From Cryptomeria japonica (taxonomy: Eukaryota; Streptophyta; Pinopsida; Cupressales; Cupressaceae), in contig NC_081406.1 of the NCBI RefSeq assembly GCF_030272615.1, positions 397,442,439-397,506,438 on the forward strand: a stretch of 64,000 bases of DNA, written 5' to 3'. A model generated the notes under the pieces. That model had not been told where the DNA came from. It searched no databases and saw nothing but the letters and a program-made list of their open reading frames with translations. A program made the translations under genes and the position numbers. Shown here one piece after another: positions 55,603 to 64,000 of the stretch (position 1 is its first letter; every line of letters starts with the position of its first letter).

Positions 55603-57233
55603 TGTAATCTCCCCTTCTCGTTGATGTACTTCCAGTGGTCCATTGGCTTATTCCTGAGACCCATAGGCTATGTGGAATGAAGAATGAGGGTCAAACATTG
55701 ATGAGGCAAGAACTTACTATTTTTAGTAAGGCAGGGGTTGGCTGTTTTGGTGATACTGTCCTACTGAGCTCTCAATGCTCTATCACTGGGTGCGAAGATC
55801 GTTCTTTTCGGAGCAGTAGTTCATGACTTACTATTTTTAGTAAGTGGCAGTATGGAATGTTTTTATTTTTGGCAGTGGACAGGGTCTTGATCCTGCAGCA
55901 GTTCAGTGGTCTTCCTTACTCAACTTCATCCTGGTTTTGTTAATAATCAGTATTGGAGTCATAAGTGACGTAATTAAATATTATTTCCTTATCCTAAGGT
56001 TTAATATTTAATTAATTTGATTATTTTTACTGCTGATTAATGACTATAGAAATTGCGCATAATGTCTCCTAAGTGCTAGGCGAATTGTTTATGTCTGGAA
56101 AGGGACGCCAATATTAAAATGGGAGATGTTATTTTATTCAACAAAAGTACTTGCTAAGTCAAATCGTGGTCTTTGCTTTCTTAGCGTGGTTTTTGACTTA
56201 AAATGTGGCGCCATCCTTGGGTAAATGAAATGCAAATGGGAAAGTTGAATTTGGGCGCATTTGTGAGCATTTGCATTTGGATTTGGTGGAGTTAGAAGTT
56301 ATAAATAAGAGCCTTAGGCTCTCATTTTGATTATCTATGAAAATTGCATCGTTATGCTGCCAGATTGACAATTGAAAAATCTAAGCTTCGAAGTGTGGCT
56401 TCCTAGCTAAGTCTCAGTTTCGTACTTGGAAGATAGTACCTAGCCGTGTCCTTGTATTTCCAATGTTGTTGGTGAGTGAGTTGCAGATTGTGGAGTGTTT
56501 TGTGTGGGATTGGAGTGTTTTTCTGGTTGTTGGTCGCAGAGCTGCTGAAACTATATTTTGCTCATACCTCTTGGCCAGGCGATTCCATCATTCTAGGTAC
56601 CGACTCATCCATCTTCCTGCCACTGGCGATTCATCTTGTAAGTTTTTAGCACCTTGCATTGAGTATAAAATTTTATAATGCAAATCGAAATTCTCATGTT
56701 CAGCATTGCTCTTCTACTCTCACTCTCTCTGTTATTGTAAGGTTAAGTAGTAATACTGCTAACCATTCTGGCTTGTAAACTCTCATCCTGCTGAAAAGTG
56801 GAAGAGGTTGGCTTGCCGCCTATTTCAGTTAAATTGTAATTCAGTCCTCCCGCTGCATAAGCGGTCGAGTTGAGTTTATTTGTAATTCAGTCCTCCCGCT
56901 AAAATACCGCGGTTAAGTGATTTGTGTCGGCTGTATGTTTCTCTTGGCTAGTTCACTGCCAAGTTTCTTGCTTTCCCGCTGGATAAGAGGAAGGGGCTGG
57001 CTTGCCGCCCAGTATTGTATTCACTTCATCTTTTCAGCAAATTTGAGATCTAACGATCCCCTACTCACCGTATGCTCTCACCTTCCCATATTGGGCACTT
57101 GGTGATCAGAAAGTGGAAGGGTTGCAATTTTCAGCAAGCTTTGAGTTTATGTTTTCTAACCTTAACGGGTTAGCTGTTTGTGGATGATTACTATTGGTCT
57201 TAAAAAACATAAAAAATTATCCAAGATACTACA
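55603..57233 (+). mobile_element. Solo LTR inserted in element V integrase
   Basis: Starts TGTAATCTCCCC and ends GATACTACA, flanked by the exact five-base duplication tatac (55598-55602 and 57234-57238). It belongs to the W/V LTR family: it has palindromes ttactatttttagtaa (55708, 55828), a TATA-like tataaat at about 56301 and ccgctgcataagcgg-type repeats (about 56840). A lone LTR with target duplication means the internal region was removed by LTR-LTR recombination. Confidence 0.93.
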
Positions 57234-57512
57234 TATACATAATGTCTTCCACGTGTCACGCCTCAAAAAGGCGCTTGGACACAATGTTATGGTCTCCACA
57301 GATTTGCCTCTTTTGGATGAAGAGGGAGAATTGGTGCTCATTCCAAAGGAAATCCTTGATGTCAGAGAACGATTGTTTAGGAGAACCATCAGAGAATACT
57401 TAGTGAAATGGGAGAACTTACCAGTTGAGGATGACTCTTGGGAGAATGAGGAAATTCTGCAACATTCGAGCTTGCGATTGCTTGAGGGCAAACAATCTTG
57501 GGGAGGGCGAAC
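57234..57512 (+). pseudogene. Element V integrase tail with chromodomain
   Basis: HNVFHVSRLKKALG resumes after the solo LTR, and the chromodomain reads REYLVKWENLPVEDDSWENE. This domain targets integration to marked chromatin in chromoviruses. The end LLEGKQSWGGR precedes the purine-rich gggagggcgaac, the PPT, immediately before the 3' LTR. Confidence 0.88.
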
Positions 57513-59493
57513 TGTAATGTCCCCTTCTAGCCAGTGATCACTCCTGGTGATGAATAGCCTGTTCAGGAGGCCCGTAGGCTATTTTTGGCAAAATTAGGGT
57601 TTCCATCTTCCAGGAAGATTTTGATTGGGAAGCAGTTGGAGTTTGGCAGAATGAATCAAAGTTTCTTTCTGGGTTTTCTGTAAGCTTCGTAGTGGTATGT
57701 ATGACATGCAATTAGTTCAGGGGAGTTTGCAGAACTTACTATTTTAGTAAGTGGTTGTCAGTTGTCATGATTACTGGGTTTTTTCTAGGTTTCTCAAGCT
57801 ATAGGGTTCGAAGAACAGTTTTTTTGGAGTAGTTTTCAGGACTTACTATTTTTAGTAAGTGTCATTTCAGGCAGTTCTATTTATAGCAATTCAGTTGTGA
57901 GTTCTGACCCGGCTCGGTTTGATGGTTTTCAGCACTTCAATCCGTCAATTCAATTTGGCATAATCAATATTTGATTTTCAGTGATTTATTAAATATTATT
58001 ACTTTATGCTAAAGTTAATATTTAATGTATTTTGGACGGCTTATGGAAAAATACTCTCCACTTAAAAATATTATATTTTCTCTAAGTCAGTGGCGTGAGA
58101 AAAGGAGGCATTTTCATGAAGTTTATTATGTTTTTAAGTTGTAAGTCACCAAGGAAAAGTTAGAACTTTTGCCTAGGAGTTGGATGCCAAACACATGAGG
58201 GAGTGGGAAATGAAATGCAAATGCAGAAGTTGTAATTTGGACGTCATTTGGAGGTGAATTTGGGGTCTCGGAATTTATAAATATGAGAGCTTGGTCTCTC
58301 ATTTGGCATCTTTGAACAATCATATAACAAAGTGCTGCCAAAATTGTGCCAAACTTGTGCTTCGAAGTTGCGTGCTTCCTAGCTTATGCCGGTTTCGTTC
58401 TTGAGAGATAGCACCTAGCTGTGGAGAGGCTATTTCTCACTCAGAGAGATAGATTGAGCTTTATCATGATGGAGTTTGCTGTTATATTTCATGTTTTCTG
58501 AGTTTTGCTGTGTTTTTGGAGTATGTTGGACATATGGTGGCTGAAGCAATCTTTTGCTCATATCTCCCTACCTGTTGATCGTCTCGTTGTGGGTATTGGC
58601 CCAATAAATTTACCATCCTATGGGTGATGAAGTCCTCCAAAGGGCAGAAATTAATGTGTTGAGATGAAGTTTTCCTTGTTGGCCAAGTTTTTCTGTTGGA
58701 CCGCCCCTTTCCTTGCTGCCTTGAGATGAGTGCCTTGGATTCCGGACTCCGAAGTTGTAGGTTTGAGGTTCTAAATTGTTCACCTAGGCCATATAGTTCA
58801 TTTGTATTTGATTTGGTGTGATTCTATGTTGATTTGAGTGAGTTGTGAGCTCTTGGGTGTTGCCGGTTGTGGCTAGTTCTGTGTGTTATTGACTTTCAAA
58901 TTCTGAACAGCAAGTAGTGTTTTAATGTTGTGTGATTTTGATAGTGGATTGTTTGATATCAGCATTAAGCATCTTATCTAATCTCATATCTCTATTTTTG
59001 TAAGATTGTTTCCGTAGTACTAATCAACCATTCTTGTTGCATTTTATCTGTAATTCCCACTGCATAAGTGGAAGAGGCTGGCCATGCCGCCGATCTTTGT
59101 TTGTAATAATGCCCTCCCGTTGAATAAGCAATGGAGTTGATAGTAATATTTATTTTAGTCCTCTTGTTGCATAAGCGGTCGAGTGATTGCTCATTTCAGT
59201 TGTTTGTATTGTCCTTGGTTGGTTTACCGCCAAGTGATCTTAGTTTTCTTCAATACCCGTTGTATAAGCGGAAGGAGCTGGCTTGCCGCCAATTATTGTA
59301 ATAAGTATTCATTGAAGTTATATCTAACGATCCCATGCCACCGTATGCTCTCACCCTCCTAGTTTGGGCTCTCGGTGAACAAAAGGTGTAGGGTTCCTTC
59401 TTGCTGGATTTGGGTTTCTTATTCTACTAACGGGTAATTGCTTGTGTGTAAAACTGCTGAAAATCAAAAAAAAAAATTATTGGGGATATTACA
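57513..59493 (+). repeat. 3' LTR of element V
   Basis: Starts TGTAATGTCCCC and ends GATATTACA. It carries U3 palindromes at about 57738 (with a shorter loop) and 57843, TATA at about 58276, a stem (gagagcttggtctctc) just after it and ccgctgcataagcgg-like repeats at about 59055-59270. Confidence 0.9.
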
Positions 59494-59606
59494 AACACAG
59501 AAAAACAAAAAAATCAGAAATTAAGTATCCAGATCAAGGTGGGTTATTTCTAAGTTGCACAGTTCAGATTTCTACATGGGGCACATTCCTACCACTTCTT
59601 TGATTG

Positions 59607-61824
59607 TGTAATATCCCCACAATTTTATTTTTTTGAAATTTAGCAGTTCACAACACAACAAGGACCCGTTAGGGTTAGCAACGAAATACAATAATTCAGG
59701 AAACCAGGAAACTGCAACCCTTCCACTTTCTGATCACCAAGTGCCCAATCTGGGAAGGTGAGAGCATACAGTGTTGAGGGGATCGTTAGTTGCAAATACT
59801 GAAAATTATTATAAACTTGGGCGGCAGGCAAGCACTTTCCGCTTATACGACTAGTGATGGAAGTTCTAAAACTTCCTGGCAGTAAACCAAGAACAAACCA
59901 AACAACTGAAACAACAATCACTCTACCGCTTATGCAGCAGGAAGACTAGAAATAAAAATTACTATCAACTCCATCGCTTATTCATCGGGAGGATTGGAAT
60001 TAATAAACTATCACTGAACCACTTATTCAGTGGGAGGACAGGAGTGCAAAATAGAATACAGATAAGTGGCAAGGCCAACCTCTTCCACTTATGCAGTGGG
60101 GAAACACAAGTAAATTGCAGCAAAGAGATTGATCAGTACTACTAAAACAATCTTACAATAATGAATCCTGCAACTACTGTCAGAACAAGAGAATTATCAA
60201 CTCTAATAGAAGGAAAGTTCTACTAGAGATTACAATGGATAACATTGAAATTACAATCCAAATACACACTTAATCAAACTGAAAGGAAACTAACAACAAC
60301 ACCAAAAACGAACCAGCAACAATGAAATGCACACAACTCACTCAAAACTCCACCAAACAGCTCCAAACTGGCGGCAAATGAATGCTAGAGGGTAGGCGAT
60401 CAGACCCCCAGCTCAACAACCCCATCAAATCACCACTCAGAATGTTGAACGCTGCCCTAGGGTTGGCTGGAAATGTATGACCAACAGAGAAGTTTGATCA
60501 GCAAGAGAAAAATTTAAACCAAACCAATTAACACGAGCCTCCAGATGATGAATTGCCCAATAGAGAGGCTTCCAACAAGCTATTACCCAGAACAAATAGT
60601 CACTCGAGCAGGAAGATATGACTGAAAATCACCTACAACCACTCCAAAAACCGGCAAACTGGAAACACACCCAACACACCAAAACTGAAAATCTCTCAAT
60701 CTCTTCGATCAACACAATCTATCTCTCTGGATGAAAGATAGTCACAAATAATCAGCTAGGTATTGTCTTTCAAGCACGAAACTGATGGTTGCTAGGAATC
60801 TCTCAACTTCAAAGCTCAATTCTGGCACCATTTCGGCAACATAACATCATCATTCATCAAGCATAACCAATAATGAGAGCCAAGGTGCATATTTATAGCT
60901 TTCTCCCCCAGTCGAACTTCCTTTCCCTCCAATGTGGGATTAAACATCAACATTCAAATCTCCTTTAATTTGCACTCATTTCACTTCCTCCACAAATCGC
61001 CTAGGGGATAATAATATTTCATTTGGAACCAAAGTATTTTCTCCCTATAGTGGCCGCCCCATATAGACAAATATTAAGTCAATTGCTAAGCTATAATTTT
61101 AATGAGAAAATACATCAAAAGGGACGTCCAGCCCAACATTAGGAAAATAATAATTTGAGCACCAAATCGACCCCCCCCTTAATGTCATACCCAAGTTACG
61201 CCTAGGCCAAGGGGGAAGTAATAAAGTATTAAAAAATACTTTTGCTTCCAAATACAGAACTGCATTGCTGAAAATGATCATCTGCGTTCGAACACAGGAT
61301 CCTGCCAAAAATAATATTGCCAGAAATAGCCACTGAGTTGAGCTGCAGAATCCCTGCCAAAAATAGCACTACTAATAATAGTACTTACTAAAAATAGCAT
61401 ACTGCTAAAAATAGTAAGTGTTTCCAAAGTGATTTTAACCACATTCTAAGTAGCTACTGAACTTACTAAAAATAGTAAGTCCTAAAAAGGTCTTCAAAAT
61501 GATTTGCATGTTATACCATCGCGAAGCTCTCAGAAAACTCAGAAAACCCCAAAGAATTTAGTTGCTTCCACCACCACTTACTAAAAATAGTAAGTCGGTC
61601 AAACTCCATTGCTTGCTATGCATGTACCCTCATTGTGAAGCTTTCTGAAAACCCAGAAGGAATCCAGAATCATAACTGTACAATTACAATATGCAAGCCA
61701 CCAAAACTGTCAAAGCATCCTCCTAGAAAATAGGAAACCCTAATTTTGCCTCTGATTGACCAATGGGTCTTGGAATTGGCCAACAGTCCCCAAAACCAAC
61801 TAGAGCGGAAAAGGGGACATTACA
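59607..61824 (-). mobile_element. Inverted solo LTR of the W/V family
   Basis: On the plus strand it starts tgtaatatcccc and ends ggggacattaca, so the minus strand reads TGTAATGTCCCC...GGGGATATTACA. The exact target duplication gattg lies at 59602-59606 and 61825-61829. It contains the palindromes actaaaaatagtaagt (61390-61610) and the ccgctt-type hairpin repeats at about 59930-60110. No internal sequence or second LTR is present. Confidence 0.93.
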
Positions 61825-61829
61825 GATTG

Positions 61830-62619
61830 TAGATATGTGAGCTCATGCTCCCCTATAAATATTTTTGACCTTCAAATAAATATTGTTCTTGAAATTTTTT
61901 ATAGGTTTGTGGAGATCTATTAGAGCTCTAGCCTTAGGATTTACTTTAAGTGCATTACCATGTACTTCCTAGCCTTCAAGGCTTTATGTAATTGTGTATG
62001 AATTATTATTCGGTTTCCTCCTCCTCCTATTCTTGATTTACTGGTGGATGATTAATCTGTTCTTTGAAGTACTAATTTCTTACCTTTTGCATATAGATGA
62101 GTTTTTCTTTTATATGCACATAGCAAACTAGACTAAATGTTTTGTGCTTTTCTATCAGATAAGCTAACAATTAACTATCTCAATGCATCATCCTTTCTTA
62201 TTTTCTGTTAAACTATTTTCTATCTTTTCTCCCTGACAAGTGAATATGATTAGTTATGCATTAAGTTAAAGTAGCTGACCGAGCTCAAAGATTGCTCAAA
62301 TTTACGAAAATTGTGTTCGATTCACATCTATGAATTTGCATTAACGGATGCAAAAATGGAAGTCCAGTCCACTTAATAAAGAGTAACATGTTGGAGAAAA
62401 GTGTTAGGATGCCTATGTTATGAACCTATGCACACAACATTTAGCGGATATAGAGTAGCTGACATGTGTCATGCATACCCTAGGTTAGTTATATGCAGTT
62501 CAATGGATAATTTGAGACCTAAGTCATTTTCAGTTAGAATTCCATTGTACATCATCATCATGTGAGGTATTGATTTATTAGGATCTCATGAAAGGATATT
62601 TTGGTGTATCCTCCCTTAA
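61830..62619. other. Non-coding DNA around the inverted solo LTR
   Basis: Together with 59494-59606 this is the target locus. It holds a TATA-like word (cctataaatattt at about 61853) after gtgagctcatgctc, and T-rich sequence downstream, so it may be part of an older LTR. No gene is visible. Confidence 0.45.
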
Positions 62620-62916
62620 GGTAGACGCAAAGTTTCAAAACTCGGACTCGGCAAACCAAAAGCACGAAATCGGACTCGAGAAAGACTCGCCAAAGACAGC
62701 AAAAAAAAACCGTAGTTTTACAAAAAACCATAAAGAAATTAATGCATTTAGAGAACATAAGTGCCATAATTGAAACATTACACATGTCATATGATCTCCA
62801 AACACTCAATATTTGAAATTTCATCATTCATATTCATAGTTTCAAACTTTAAAATGTATAATAGCAGCATAAGTTTATAAATGTTTACAAAATTACATAT
62901 AATGATAGGTCTAGAT

Positions 62917-63045
62917 CTTGGGGGAGAGAGGAGAGACTGAGATAGAAAGTGGTAGAGAGAGGGGATAGAGGAAGAGTGATAGGGAGATAGATAGGTCTAA
63001 AATTCGGGGTAGATAAAGTGAGTGAGATAGAGAGAGCGAGAGAAT
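62917..63045 (+). repeat. Purine-rich (GA)n-like stretch in the MITE
   Basis: About 130 bases composed mainly of gaga/gata words: ggggagagaggagagactg, then gagatagagagagcgagag. Confidence 0.8.
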
Positions 63046-63165
63046 GCTAATAGGAGCCTACTGATTACTGAAATTTGACTAAGTCTAAAAATTTAAAAGA
63101 TCTTCTAAAACCTAAATTTGCATTATAACTCGTAGAGATTTGAAACCACTCTCAAACATCTTGCC

Positions 63166-63226
63166 AATATATACATGAAATATAACTTATGACTTATACT
63201 TAAATGTTATATTTCATGTATATATT
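63166..63226. repeat. Perfect 21-bp inverted repeat
   Basis: Arms at 63166-63186 and 63206-63226 are exact reverse complements (aatatatacatgaaatataac minus its last base is the first 20), with a 19-base spacer. It lies inside the hAT-like MITE. Confidence 0.9.
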
Positions 63227-63484
63227 CTGATGAAGAGAATGAGACTAACTTCAAACCCTGCAAACATGTTTTCACAAAGAAACAATGCCAAATGAATGAA
63301 AAAAGTATAAAAAAAACACTTTAATAACTTGTTGGGCGTGTTTGTTGGGTCGCGCGAGTCCGGGCGAAAGACTCGCGAGTCCAAGTGAAAGACTCACAAG
63401 TCCTTAGGAAGGACTCGGCTCGCGAGTCGACTCGGCCTGCCAATGGACTCGTGAGTCCACGAGTTTTAAAACTATGGGTAGACG

Positions 63485-64000
63485 TATGCCATAAGCCCAC
63501 TACTAGGGTATTCTTTTGATTAGAATGAGTATTTAATCATTGTGTTTAACTTGAGGCTCCAAATTTGAGAGAGTGTGGGCAAAGTGACCTAACATTTCTG
63601 TTAATTATCAGTTTATTAAACCTAGACAAACTCACCTGAGAAACTCGCAGTGTGACTATATGTCATATGAGAAACGTAAGAAACCTATCAATCTTTAATT
63701 TGGCATATCACAAGATAATATTCTCTTCATTATTCATGCTGGAAATTGAAGAACTGATAAATCTTATTATTGATATGAACTGGGAAAATTAGCATCTGCA
63801 TATGTTCCTTAACTCCCTTTGTTGATTCTTAGTCAAGCTATCTGATAAAGAGCTTAATAAGTCAATGCCCACCCAAATAGCCAAGTACTATGTGTTTCCA
63901 TAACATGCAGTCTTCACCAAAAAGCTAATGGAAAAAAAAAGAGGAAAATAGTATGTTTTGGAAAATATTTACACACCAAACAGCTGTGGCAATTTGTTTC
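63485..64000. other. Intergenic DNA
   Basis: No ORF, RNA gene or element boundary found in the last 516 bases. Confidence 0.5.

Larger units (their letters stand above)
51546..59493 (+). mobile_element. Element V: chromodomain Ty3/gypsy (Tekay-like) retrotransposon, 5' LTR not matching
   Basis: Gag, protease, RT, RNase H, integrase and chromodomain are in the standard order, with a 1.98-kb 3' LTR at 57513. A solo LTR interrupts integrase. There is no LTR of the same sequence at the 5' end. Many stops and frameshifts make it dead. Confidence 0.88.
62628..63476. mobile_element. hAT-like non-autonomous DNA transposon (MITE)
   Basis: Ends caaagtttcaaaactcg and, inverted, catagttttaaaactcg match at 15 of 17 positions. 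The eight-base target duplication ggtagacg lies at 62620-62627 and 63477-63484, the length typical of the hAT superfamily. Both subterminal regions are dense in gactcg/cgagtc, likely transposase-binding repeats. There is no transposase ORF. Confidence 0.88.

Noticed and set aside
50668-59493. Single complete element V with both LTRs
   Set aside because: The sequences at 50668 and 57513 agree only for the first 11 bases, and flanks (gatg / aacac) do not form a target duplication.

Overview
This window looks like seed-plant nuclear DNA, most likely from a large repeat-rich genome such as a conifer. The evidence is a host gene with plant-type spliced exons (a glutamate receptor-like channel), Tekay/chromovirus-like and Tat-like Ty3/gypsy retrotransposons with plant primer-binding sites, a plant mobile domain (PMD) gene fragment, and mostly AT-rich non-coding DNA. 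The species cannot be fixed from the sequence. No intact, clearly functional protein-coding gene is fully contained in the window, and no rRNA, tRNA or CRISPR was seen.

Layout. 1-1570: tail of an LTR element with a promoter-bearing LTR-like end. 1571-5090: AT-rich DNA, then a possible plus-strand gene of which only a candidate last exon (4849-4913) and poly(A) signal are visible. 5181-18306: a 13.1-kb minus-strand, Tat-like Ty3/gypsy element (element G) with both LTRs, PBS and PPT. It has gag, protease and the integrase tail but no reverse transcriptase or integrase core, and it carries a decayed antisense PMD gene with its own TATA box and intron. 18640-20511: the last three exons of a GLR channel on the minus strand. 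20947-22891 and 22892-50499: a 1.94-kb tandem duplication containing part of a RING-finger gene. Its second copy is split by a 25.7-kb insertion.

That insertion is element W (24472-50144), a non-autonomous LTR element with about 2.4-kb LTRs, an initiator-Met PBS and unfamiliar acidic coding sequence. Inside it lie three LTRs of another family separating two different defective internal regions (X and Y), plus a truncated third element (Z). Right of W, the RING ORF resumes at 50349 and is cut off at 50667 by another LTR-like end. Next is V (51546-59493), a chromodomain Ty3/gypsy element with gag-protease-RT-RNase H-integrase, many stops, no matching 5' LTR, and a solo LTR inserted in its integrase. 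A second, inverted solo LTR (59607-61824) and an 849-bp hAT-like MITE (62628-63476) complete the window.

The history can be read from the nesting. The oldest layer is the GLR and RING loci. The RING segment was duplicated, W entered the second copy, and X/Y/Z built up inside W. Separately, G entered the gap downstream of the GLR gene, and the LTR family shared by W and V left two solo LTRs by recombination. Most of the coding decay is glutamine- or tryptophan-to-stop change, as expected for methylated, silenced DNA. The least familiar items are the antisense intron-containing PMD gene in G, the long unknown ORF fused after RNase H in X, and the repeated hairpin motifs in the W/V LTRs.
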